A stretch of 19,864 bases of DNA, taken from a bacterium Ga0077546. GTDB taxonomy: Bacteria; Cyanobacteriota; Vampirovibrionia; Obscuribacterales; Obscuribacteraceae. The stretch is from positions 1-19,864 of the forward strand of contig LNEX01000521.1 of NCBI GenBank assembly GCA_001464165.1. Reading direction: 5' to 3'. Position numbers and translations under genes: made by a program. Positions 13,777 to 19,864 of the stretch are shown in pieces; within the stretch, counting starts at the first letter, position 1; every line of letters begins with the position of its first letter. The notes under the pieces are model-generated. The model searched no databases, was not told where the DNA came from, and saw only the letters and a list, made by a program, of their open reading frames with translations.

Positions 13777-13782
13777 TCGTGT

Positions 13783-13810
13783 GAAGCAGCACCTGTTTCA
13801 GTGCTGCTTC
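13783..13810 (+). terminator. 10-bp hairpin after ROK stop, no U-tract
   Basis: GAAGCAGCAC (13783-13792), loop CTGTTTCA, GTGCTGCTTC (13801-13810), starting 6 nt after the stop. There is no T-run, so it may be a U-less terminator or a 3' stabilising hairpin. Confidence 0.5.
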
Positions 13811-13861
13811 CAATTGCTTCAAACTTCGATTCAGCTATAGCAAAAATTCCAACACACCCAT

Positions 13862-14332
13862 ATGGAAATCTCTATCGCCAATCATCTGGCCTTCATTATC
13901 AATTCTGTCTTCTTCTGGCTCGCCTGGAGGAGCTTCAAGCCGGTGGCCCTGATCACAGGAAACCAATTTGCTCTCAAGAGACTACTGCGAGCTATTCGAA
14001 GTGCGCAGATTCGCCGATTTCGAGAGGAACTGTCTCAAAGTACTGGGCGATCGCAAGCTGAGCTGCTTTCCCTCGTGCCTGCACTCGCCATATCGGGCGT
14101 GCTGCTCATGGCAGTCTATCTTTATCTGCCAGCAACACTCTCCACCAACTGGTTTGCTGTGCCGCTTGGGCTTTCCGGCTGTCGTCACCTGTTGATGGCA
14201 CTGAACAGCTCAAGCCATAAAATCAAAAGCGTTCTTAGCCGAGCACTACTCGAAAAGCGCCAATGGTTCTATGGCACTCGCTCTCTGTTGGAAATTCTGG
14301 CGGCTTTGGCCTTTCTCGTGCTGCACCAGTAG
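13862..14332 (+). CDS. Unknown membrane protein
   Basis: 156 residues with three or four hydrophobic segments (about 8-25, 68-93, 97-115 and 139-155). A basic, probably cytoplasmic loop (LLRAIRSAQIRRFREEL) lies between the first two. The ATG is at 13862 in CCCATATGG, without a ribosome site. A 7-bp hairpin (TCGTGCT 14316-14322 / AGCACGA 14331-14337) spans the stop codon. No family recognised. The next gene starts 68 nt later. Confidence 0.65.
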   Translation: MEISIANHLAFIINSVFFWLAWRSFKPVALITGNQFALKRLLRAIRSAQIRRFREELSQSTGRSQAELLSLVPALAISGVLLMAVYLYLPATLSTNWFAVPLGLSGCRHLLMALNSSSHKIKSVLSRALLEKRQWFYGTRSLLEILAALAFLVLHQ

Positions 14333-14355
14333 CACGACTTTCTTGCGCCCCGTCA

Positions 14356-14375
14356 AGTTCAGTTCAGTTTAGTTC
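14356..14375 (+). repeat. Pentamer tandem repeat before a start codon
   Basis: AGTTC AGTTC AGTTT AGTTC, four 5-nt units, ending 25 nt before the ATG at 14401. Confidence 0.8.
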
Positions 14376-14400
14376 AACTCAAACAACCGCGTTTTTCACC

Positions 14401-14853
14401 ATGGCAAAATACAGAGTTTACCCGCAAGAGGGAAATGGATTCATCCTCACCTGCGACAAGATAACACAGGAAGGCATCATTACTTGGTGCGACAACACGG
14501 GTTACGTCAACACACAGCTGCGCATCGAGCGAACAGAGGATGCGCCACCCAATGAGACAGGTCAAAGCCATGAGCCGTCCAAAACCACTGTGCCGCCAAA
14601 GTCCCGGAAATGGTTCCAGTTGATCAATGAAGAATTCCAGGCGCAACTGAAGGCTGACCCTGACTGCACCGAACTCTACGCCGAACTGGAAACGGCACCG
14701 CAGCAACACAGCATCGCTGCTGGCGTAGAGCAGATCTTCGCGCTGGTTTATGGTGAAGAGTGGAAATTGGAAGCCAGCTTTGGTCTCACGAACCTTCGCA
14801 TGCTGGCCATCGTGCCTCAACGGCGCTGGCGCTTCACTCTCAAAAAAGTCTGA
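14401..14853 (+). CDS. Unknown soluble protein
   Basis: 150 residues from the ATG at 14401 (in CCATGG). A longer frame from 14263 overlaps the previous gene in another frame and is not favoured. It has a beta-rich N-terminus (KYRVYPQEGNGFILTCD, GIITWCDNTGYVNTQLRIE), a Pro/Ser/Thr linker (about 48-72) and a helical-plus-strand C-terminus (WFQLINEEFQAQLK, IFALVYGEEW, RWRFTLKKV). No signal peptide, membrane segment or known motif. Confidence 0.65.
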   Translation: MAKYRVYPQEGNGFILTCDKITQEGIITWCDNTGYVNTQLRIERTEDAPPNETGQSHEPSKTTVPPKSRKWFQLINEEFQAQLKADPDCTELYAELETAPQQHSIAAGVEQIFALVYGEEWKLEASFGLTNLRMLAIVPQRRWRFTLKKV

Positions 14854-14904
14854 CTCGTTGGACCTTCCCAGGTAAAACAAGAGAACACTCTACATGATGA
14901 AACA

Positions 14905-15504
14905 ATGAACCACTGTCAACGAGCGATTCATTCGCTCATTGCAGCAAGTCTCGGCTGCGTCCTGCTGGTCAGCTTTGTTGATCAGCAGGCACAGACCAAA
15001 GAACTCTACGCTGCAAAACAAACCACAAAAACAAACAACAGCGTCGTCATCAAACTGGGCGAAGTAGACAAAGCGTTAAGCACCACCAAAGGCGGTGAGC
15101 TAAATTCGTGGATGAGCGCCTTTGAAAAACGCGTCAATGAAATCTACGAAGGCAAGGGAATCGTTTCAATCAACTTGATTAGCCACGACGCTAAGTTACG
15201 ACTAATCGGCTTTTTGGAATCCAACGAACAGCCAGGCTTCCAAGAGCGCGACCAGAGGCTTTTTGTTATCCAGCAGAGCGCTGCTGTTGTCGGCAACGCC
15301 CTACCTTACAACCTGTACGATCACCAAGGCAAGCTCTATACAAGCGGTAATTACAGCCTTAACGGAAAGGCAGAACTGCGTGTCATCTTGGGAGCCTTGA
15401 GAATTTTTCCGACACAACTTTATTGCACTTCGCCAACACGCATCAAGGTTCTGCGCACCCAGCGAGATGCTGCCCGCAGCAGCAAGGGTCTTACCAATCG
15501 CTAG
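14905..15504 (+). CDS. Unknown secreted or membrane-tethered protein
   Basis: 199 residues. A signal-like N-terminus (HCQRAIHSLIAASLGCVLLVSFVD) has a possible lipid-type Cys in its core but no clear lipobox or AxA site, so it may remain as an anchor. The mature part holds KALSTTKGGELNSWMSAFEKRVNEIYEGKGIVSINLI, followed by beta strands; this resembles general extracytoplasmic proteins, without a known family. A nearby ATG at 14894 is out of frame. It is 68 nt before the ZIP transporter. Confidence 0.62.
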   Translation: MNHCQRAIHSLIAASLGCVLLVSFVDQQAQTKELYAAKQTTKTNNSVVIKLGEVDKALSTTKGGELNSWMSAFEKRVNEIYEGKGIVSINLISHDAKLRLIGFLESNEQPGFQERDQRLFVIQQSAAVVGNALPYNLYDHQGKLYTSGNYSLNGKAELRVILGALRIFPTQLYCTSPTRIKVLRTQRDAARSSKGLTNR

Positions 15505-15572
15505 AGTGCCTGACGAAAGAGCACCGCATTTAGGTCTTTAGTTCACGCCGTTAACTACGAGCTAATCATCAC

Positions 15573-16361
15573 ATGGGAACTCTATTCATCGCTCTGCTTG
15601 CGGCATTAGCTGTGAGCATCGTCTCATTCATCGGTGTCGCCACATTCTCGCTCACTGGAGAAAGGCTGAAAAAAGTTATCAACTTGCTTCTCAGCCTGGC
15701 CGCTGGCGCCATGCTGGGCAACGTCTTCTTTCACCTCCTGCCGCACTCACTTGAAAGCAACAAACATGAGCTGCCGGCTATTGCTCAAATCGTTCAGGCG
15801 ACAGACCACGACCATGGCAGCATCGCTGTCTTCGCAATAGTTCTAGCCGGTTTCCTGACGCTGTATTGCCTAGACCTTGCCCTGCTCAGCCGTGGGCACA
15901 AAAACAACGAATGCGTCAAGCCACTCGGCATTCTCGTTCTTCTCAGCGACGGGCTGGAGAACTTCCTTGATGGTCTAGTCATTGGTGCTGCCTTTCTTGT
16001 CAGCATTCCTGCTGGTATCTCAACCACCTTTGCCATATGCTTGCACGAACTGCCTATGGAACTTGGTGACTATGCCGTCCTCAGGCACTCTGGCTTTTCT
16101 CGCAGGAAGGCTCTGTTGCTGAACTTTGCGTCGGCCATTGTCAATCTACTGGGCGTCGCACTTGCCTTCAACTTGGGTAGTACGCTACCCGGCTTCACCT
16201 CTATTGCAACACCGTTTGCAGCTGGCGCCATTCTCTACCTGGCAGCAACCGGGCTACTGCCTAAGATTCGTCTGCAAGGCAATGGTTGGCGGAAAGCCTC
16301 CTACGTCAGCACGACGCTTCTGGGGGTGGCAATCATGGCGCTGATCTTGCTGCTGGAGTGA
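15573..16361 (+). CDS. ZIP-family metal transporter with altered metal-site residues
   Basis: 262 residues with about eight hydrophobic segments, as in ZIP proteins, which move Zn2+ or other divalent metals towards the cytosol. TM2 has the usual GxMLGNVFFHLLPHS. The TM4 signature normally reads HN..DG; here it is EN(F)LDG with Glu129, Asn130 and Asp133, so the His is replaced. The TM5 signature HELPMELGD (His158, Glu159, Glu163) has Met162 where LIV-1 members have a second His. The TM3-4 loop is short with a His/Asp cluster (ATDHDHG). These changes suggest an altered metal preference, or loss of one of the two sites. A perfect 9-bp inverted repeat (16354-16372) spans the stop codon. Confidence 0.85.
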   Translation: MGTLFIALLAALAVSIVSFIGVATFSLTGERLKKVINLLLSLAAGAMLGNVFFHLLPHSLESNKHELPAIAQIVQATDHDHGSIAVFAIVLAGFLTLYCLDLALLSRGHKNNECVKPLGILVLLSDGLENFLDGLVIGAAFLVSIPAGISTTFAICLHELPMELGDYAVLRHSGFSRRKALLLNFASAIVNLLGVALAFNLGSTLPGFTSIATPFAAGAILYLAATGLLPKIRLQGNGWRKASYVSTTLLGVAIMALILLLE

Positions 16362-16372
16362 ACTTCACTCCA
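16354..16372 (+). terminator. Inverted repeat across the ZIP stop codon
   Basis: TGGAGTGAACTTCACTCCA, perfect arms around one base; the TGA stop is inside the left arm. There is no T-run. A U-less terminator or 3' hairpin is possible. Confidence 0.4.
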
Positions 16373-16441
16373 AATGATGAGCTAACCAATCAAATTCAGA
16401 CTAAGTCGGCTCTAGTACTCTAGTTAATTCCCCCCTCTTCC

Positions 16442-17071
16442 ATGCAAACCCAAGTAGCAAAAGCAAATCCCGTTGGAGTCATGCACACCGCCGAGATTGC
16501 TCCCCTTCTCCTCCACGATAAAGACAGACCCCAAGTGGTCTTGATGGTCGGCACACCAGGCTGCGGCAAGAGCACCATCGCTCAATCGTTTGAGATGCTC
16601 GATGGCGGCTTCGCTAGAATCTCTCGAGATCAGGTGCGTGAGCGCCTGCTTGGCTCAGCAGCAGATCAAAGCCAGCCTGAGCGAGTGGAGGCCACCTTCA
16701 AGAATGAGCTCGAAAACTCTCTGCGCCAAGGGTTGTCGGTGGTTGTCGACAACACAAACGTCTTCCGAGAGCAGCGAGCAAGCGTGATTGAACTGGCCCG
16801 GGGCCTTGGAGTGGTTGATTTCAACCTCCTTGTCATGCTCACGCCTCTTGAGCAGTGCCTCGCTCGCAATGCCGCTCGCGAGCGTGTGGTGCCACCAAAA
16901 GTGATCTACGAAATGCACACAGCTCTGCACGGGCAAGAATGGCCCAGAAGGAGAGAAGGATTCATCACTTTGGTACGGCCGAGCTCGGAACCAAATTTGC
17001 CCAATAGCTATCGCGTCAGCGGTCACCTTGCCAAACTCTATAGGCAACGCCACAACTTGGCACTATTCTGA
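16442..17071 (+). CDS. P-loop kinase, AAA_33/polynucleotide-kinase-like
   Basis: 209 residues. Walker A GTPGCGKST at 37-45, then RISRDQVRERLLG (about 57-69), the acceptor-binding strand and Asp/Arg pair seen in T4-type polynucleotide kinases. VVVDNTN (about 100-106) is the Walker-B-like strand of the AAA_33 family, and a lid with basic residues (ARNAARERVVPPKVIYEM) follows. It probably phosphorylates a nucleic acid 5' end or a small molecule. No phosphatase or ligase domain is attached, so it is a single-domain form. It starts at the ATG at 16442 after a C-rich run; a second ATG at 16481 would trim 13 residues. A hairpin (17078-17099) follows the stop. Confidence 0.8.
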   Translation: MQTQVAKANPVGVMHTAEIAPLLLHDKDRPQVVLMVGTPGCGKSTIAQSFEMLDGGFARISRDQVRERLLGSAADQSQPERVEATFKNELENSLRQGLSVVVDNTNVFREQRASVIELARGLGVVDFNLLVMLTPLEQCLARNAARERVVPPKVIYEMHTALHGQEWPRRREGFITLVRPSSEPNLPNSYRVSGHLAKLYRQRHNLALF

Positions 17072-17077
17072 GGCCCC

Positions 17078-17099
17078 GCTAGAGCGCTTTGCGCCTAGC
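17078..17099 (+). terminator. Hairpin after kinase stop, no U-tract
   Basis: GCTAG (17078-17082) with CTAGC (17095-17099), and GCGC/GCGC inside with a TTT loop and one bulged A. It begins 6 nt after the stop. Confidence 0.45.
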
Positions 17100-17163
17100 T
17101 CGTCACAGCTGTGCTGGTCATATCTAACAATTTCGTCCGGTCAAGTTTCAAGCCGGTAATTTT

Positions 17164-18210
17164 ATGGACAAACACACACACTTATCACCTCAAACCGAGA
17201 GACTGGTAGTCGAATACGAAAGGCGGCTGTCAATCAAGGACAGCCTCCCGGATACTGCACAAGTGATGGCCGAATGCACGGTCAAAATGACCAACGACCT
17301 TGTTGCTGCTGTTGCTCAAATAGTCAAAAGCGATGCAGTCATTGTAGCTCTGCAGCAAGGAAGGCGAGTGCTGATTGACTTTTCCTCCGCTGACACGCCC
17401 ATCACCGCGGAGGCCCTACAGCTCGCGACAGAAGAACTGAACAGCTCAGGCTATTCGCTTCTGGCGGGTAAAGTCTCAGAACATTCCTGCAAGCTGTTGG
17501 TAGGGAAGCACAGCCCTCTGAGCCGGCGCCAATCGCGCCTGCTTTGGCTGGCACCATCAGCGGCGCGCCTTGTCACCGCGACAACCTGGGAGCGAGCCTG
17601 GAGAAAGTTATTCAGAGTCGACCATAAGTTGGATACTCAAGGTGGGCGGAACAATCGCAAATCGAAGGCAAAACTGAGCAAGTCGAACGCGGCTCATCTG
17701 CTCAAAGAAGCAGAAAAAAGAGAAGCAGAAGAAGAGAAACGTCAGCGCTATGCCGATGGAGTTGCACTAAAGAAAGAACGAATGCAGCAGTTAGCACAAC
17801 AGAAAGAAAAAGAACAGCAACGTATTGCCGATAGGGCTGCGAAAAAGAAAGCAAAAACACAGCTCTTAGCCGAGCGAGAATTGCGGAATGATGTAGGCAG
17901 AAATGAGAGAGAAAAGCAAGCATTGCTATGCTTTGACTCACTTCGAACGGGTGAGCGGGCTTACACTCAACCATGGGCGCTCAGTCGCGCTGGGGCTGGA
18001 GGGTACTTACTACACCCGAATTTCACTTGCCGTCTCACCCGTATTGGCACCTTTGATATGGCCGTGCTGCGCACGAGCAAAGGACTACTGGTTTATCTGC
18101 CACCAAACTTCGACGACCTCGCGAAATGCAAGCAGACCCTCAACCAGTGCTTCAAATCGAGCCAAGATAACTTCGAATGGTTCCCTGTGAAAATTAAGCA
18201 GAGGCCATAG
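17164..18210 (+). CDS. Unknown protein with central charged coiled coil
   Basis: 348 residues. The N-terminal part (about 1-155) is mixed alpha/beta, with AVIVALQQGRRVLIDFSS and HSCKLLVGKHSPL strands. Residues about 165-255 are extremely rich in Lys, Glu, Ala and Gln (NAAHLLKEAEKREAEEEKRQ ... QQKEKEQQRIADRAAKKKAK), a long coiled coil or extended helix. The C-terminal domain (about 260-345) has strands GGYLLHPNF, RIGTFDMAVLRTSKGLLVYL. No signal or membrane segment and no family recognised. The ATG at 17164 has no ribosome site. A 7-bp hairpin follows 2 nt after the stop (18213-18235). Confidence 0.7.
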   Translation: MDKHTHLSPQTERLVVEYERRLSIKDSLPDTAQVMAECTVKMTNDLVAAVAQIVKSDAVIVALQQGRRVLIDFSSADTPITAEALQLATEELNSSGYSLLAGKVSEHSCKLLVGKHSPLSRRQSRLLWLAPSAARLVTATTWERAWRKLFRVDHKLDTQGGRNNRKSKAKLSKSNAAHLLKEAEKREAEEEKRQRYADGVALKKERMQQLAQQKEKEQQRIADRAAKKKAKTQLLAERELRNDVGRNEREKQALLCFDSLRTGERAYTQPWALSRAGAGGYLLHPNFTCRLTRIGTFDMAVLRTSKGLLVYLPPNFDDLAKCKQTLNQCFKSSQDNFEWFPVKIKQRP

Positions 18211-18212
18211 TT

Positions 18213-18235
18213 GATGCGGTTCTGCAATCCGCATC
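18213..18235 (+). terminator. Hairpin after the coiled-coil gene, no U-tract
   Basis: GATGCGG (18213-18219), 9-nt loop, CCGCATC (18229-18235), 2 nt after the stop. Confidence 0.45.
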
Positions 18236-18303
18236 GTCGATGGTCCATAACCGGATCAGCGAGCATTGGCATTACTCAGTCTACCTTGTAACCCCCAAAA
18301 GAA

Positions 18304-18801
18304 ATGGAACATCCACCTGTGAAAGAAGTAAGCCTTTTGGACGACAATTTAGATCCGGAAGTGAAGAAAATCTATAAGCGCCTGGAATCTATCTCACGAA
18401 CCATTTCAAAGTTTCCTGGCACCACTGATCATCTCGATTGGGATGTTTGGAGCGCCGCGACCACCCTGTGCGATAAGAATCTCCGTCACCTTCGCAACAG
18501 AATCGATAGCGAGGAAGGAAGAGAAGCGCTAAGCACATGTGGCTATCTAGACTATAAACTAGACGACATCGACGACATCACAAAAGAATTCAGCCGCATC
18601 CGCAGAAGCCACGCGGTCATGCGAGAAGTGCAAGTAATGCTCAGAACTTTTCTCGAAAACAGTCTAGGCTACTACGTTTTGTGCAAAGAAGAGGATAAAT
18701 ATCTTGAGGACTGGAAAGTTTATTCTCTGCGCGTCTATAGCAAGAACCCAGGGCGGCTCATTGTGCGGCTTGATAGATTGAATGGCTTCAGGAGGCTCTA
18801 A
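18304..18801 (+). CDS. Unknown helical protein
   Basis: 165 residues, acidic, mainly helical: NLDPEVKKIYKRLESISRTI, DNLRHLR-type basic helix, LDDIDDITKEFSRIRRSHAV. A small strand-rich end follows (YSLRVYSKNPGRLIVRLD). No known domain, signal or membrane segment. It starts at the ATG at 18304 after AAAAGAA. An imperfect stem (CTAAG 18798-18802 / CTTAG 18821-18825, with CTTC/GAAG inside) overlaps the stop. Confidence 0.62.
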   Translation: MEHPPVKEVSLLDDNLDPEVKKIYKRLESISRTISKFPGTTDHLDWDVWSAATTLCDKNLRHLRNRIDSEEGREALSTCGYLDYKLDDIDDITKEFSRIRRSHAVMREVQVMLRTFLENSLGYYVLCKEEDKYLEDWKVYSLRVYSKNPGRLIVRLDRLNGFRRL

Positions 18802-18852
18802 GCACTTCGACTGAAGGGTTCTTAGTGGCAACAACAACCAAAACAACACACA

Positions 18853-19377
18853 ATGGAAATGAAAAATCCTCGCCGGTGTTATACCGTCATCAATGCTGTG
18901 GTGCAAGAAGGTATTGCGCTTCAAGGAACCGCAGGCAACAAAGTGATCGCAATGGGACGTATCACCATTCCCGTTGAAGAGCCAGCGCCAGAGCGACTGA
19001 TCTGGGCTAATGTCGAGAGCGGTAATGGAATACTGAAAATCGTACCGTGTCAGCCCCCTGAGGAAGCCGATGAGGAAGCGGGTAGCACGTATTGGGAAAC
19101 GCTGACGCATATCGTCATGTCGGCCAAGAGCAGACCGTTATTTAAATTTGACGGCAACCTCGATAACATTCTTCGCCAAGCGGCGGTTCAACATCGGAAT
19201 GACGACGTCGTCCTCTCCGAAGAGTTGCATCTCTTGGCTCTAATCAGTCCGCACGATCTTACCCAGGTGTACACCCGAGACCCGGGAAGGTTCAATTATA
19301 GAACCTACTCGCTTGCGTGGAGAATGGTGGGCGGAAATTGGGCTATAACGCAGAATCCAGACGAGAGGAGATGGTGA
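18853..19377 (+). CDS. Unknown protein
   Basis: 174 residues, not recognised. The strand-rich first half (RCYTVINAVVQEGIALQG, KVIAMGRITIPVEE, ILKIVPCQPPEE) has an acidic turn EEADEEAG. The second half is more helical and ends with strands and aromatic residues (YSLAWRMVGGNWAIT). An ATG two codons later (MKNP) is an alternative start. It is 51 nt after the previous gene, in the same direction. Confidence 0.62.
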   Translation: MEMKNPRRCYTVINAVVQEGIALQGTAGNKVIAMGRITIPVEEPAPERLIWANVESGNGILKIVPCQPPEEADEEAGSTYWETLTHIVMSAKSRPLFKFDGNLDNILRQAAVQHRNDDVVLSEELHLLALISPHDLTQVYTRDPGRFNYRTYSLAWRMVGGNWAITQNPDERRW

Positions 19378-19444
19378 CGCACGGCCAGTTCGTCGGCCAA
19401 CCGGCTGACCTTGCGGCACTTGGAGAAACGGGTGGCAGCTTGAC

Positions 19445-19457
19445 GCTCACTGTGAGC
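19445..19457. other. Palindrome GCTCAC-T-GTGAGC
   Basis: Perfect 6-nt arms around one base, about 70 nt after the preceding stop and 100 nt before the next start. It could be an operator or part of a leader; another stem (19392-19398 with 19403-19409, one G-U) lies nearby. Confidence 0.35.
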
Positions 19458-19556
19458 CAAAGGGCCCCTCACAAGAAGAATTGAAGCAATTTGGCAACAA
19501 AACTAGGCTTTGGCCTCGTCTCAAATCATCGCGCCCGGCAAACACCGGTAAAACGA

Positions 19557-19864
19557 ATGAACAACGAAAACACGTCTAAAAATCAAGTGCAAATCGAAAA
19601 AGATCAAAACGCCAAGCTTGAGCAACAGCTCAATCAGCTCGAAAACGAATTGAGCTTGCTGAGATTTGCGCCATCAATCAGGCGCCTCAAGGGCAGGGAA
19701 ATCGGGCAAATGTTTGAACATTCAAACACAGATGGGCCTATTCTCGACCTGGATGAGGAAGGTAGGGAAGTTGTACTGCACCATACCGACGAAGAGTCGT
19801 TCCAGATTGAGTTGCTTCAGCATTTAATTAATGAACTCGCGACTAAAAAGAGCCAAGAAAAGCT
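19557..19864 (+). CDS. Coiled-coil protein, partial at right edge
   Basis: ATG at 19557 with the frame open to the window edge (102 codons). Residues about 8-40 form a short coiled coil (DQNAKLEQQLNQLENELSLL). An acidic stretch DLDEEGREVV and another helix (FQIELLQHLINELATKK) follow. No family can be named from the part seen. Confidence 0.6.
   Translation, partial: MNNENTSKNQVQIEKDQNAKLEQQLNQLENELSLLRFAPSIRRLKGREIGQMFEHSNTDGPILDLDEEGREVVLHHTDEESFQIELLQHLINELATKKSQEK

Noticed and set aside
14374..14880. Leftward 168-codon frame
   Set aside because: Opposite the 14401 gene, and it would read against all neighbours. The rightward choice is favoured but not certain, since neither product is recognised.
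19392..19409. Stem GTCGGCC/GGCTGAC as terminator
   Set aside because: One G-U pair, short, and no T-run; too weak to call.
1..19864. CRISPR array, tRNA or insertion sequence
   Set aside because: Looked for spaced direct repeats, tRNA T-arm sequences and terminal inverted repeats with transposase. The only tandem arrays have no spacers, and no transposase or tRNA fold was found.

Overview
The window looks like a chromosomal stretch of a bacterium with roughly balanced base composition and densely packed genes on both strands. Most starts lack a clear Shine-Dalgarno sequence; the gene at 8911 (GAGGA) is the main exception. TTG and GTG starts are also plausible. The window contains a lipoprotein, an M48 membrane protease, a ZIP transporter, a ROK kinase and TerC/TerD-type proteins. 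These fit a free-living bacterium, possibly of a cyanobacterial or melainabacterial type, but the sequence alone does not settle the lineage. No rRNA, tRNA, insertion sequence, prophage or CRISPR array was found.

Layout. From 1 to 2559 there is a leftward operon: peptidyl-tRNA hydrolase, a TerC-family membrane protein, and a protein with two ClpP-like domains that runs off the left edge. Its first ClpP domain has lost the catalytic residues. A 0.6 kb divergent control region with several dyads separates it from a rightward pair: glutamate dehydrogenase and an M48 metalloprotease, joined by a one-base stop/start overlap. Next comes a seven-copy 12-nt tandem repeat directly in front of a small two-helix membrane protein. 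Leftward from 7566 to 6383 lies a pair encoding an S1-like RNA-binding protein and a TerD-like protein. A 0.7 kb structured non-coding region then leads to a rightward operon of small unknown and membrane proteins (8297-9836), one of only 59 residues. Leftward again at 10894-10007 is a lipoprotein with two thioredoxin-like folds and no CxxC.

From 11372 to the right edge everything reads rightward: small secreted or hypothetical proteins, a ROK sugar kinase lacking the usual zinc motif, unknown membrane and soluble proteins, a ZIP-type transporter with altered metal ligands, a P-loop polynucleotide-kinase-like protein, and four unrecognised genes. Many of these genes are followed at once by a perfect hairpin without a U-tract.

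The most unusual non-coding signal is a shared dyad (consensus TTARTAGACCGGTCNNCTA). It lies in the gap between back-to-back terminators at both convergent gene junctions of the window (6114-6138 and 9890-9914) and nowhere else in full form that I could find. Functionally the window mixes translation quality control (pth, S1, ClpP-like), stress-type Ter proteins, nitrogen and sugar metabolism and metal transport. No single pathway unites them. I see no clear defence or mobile system.
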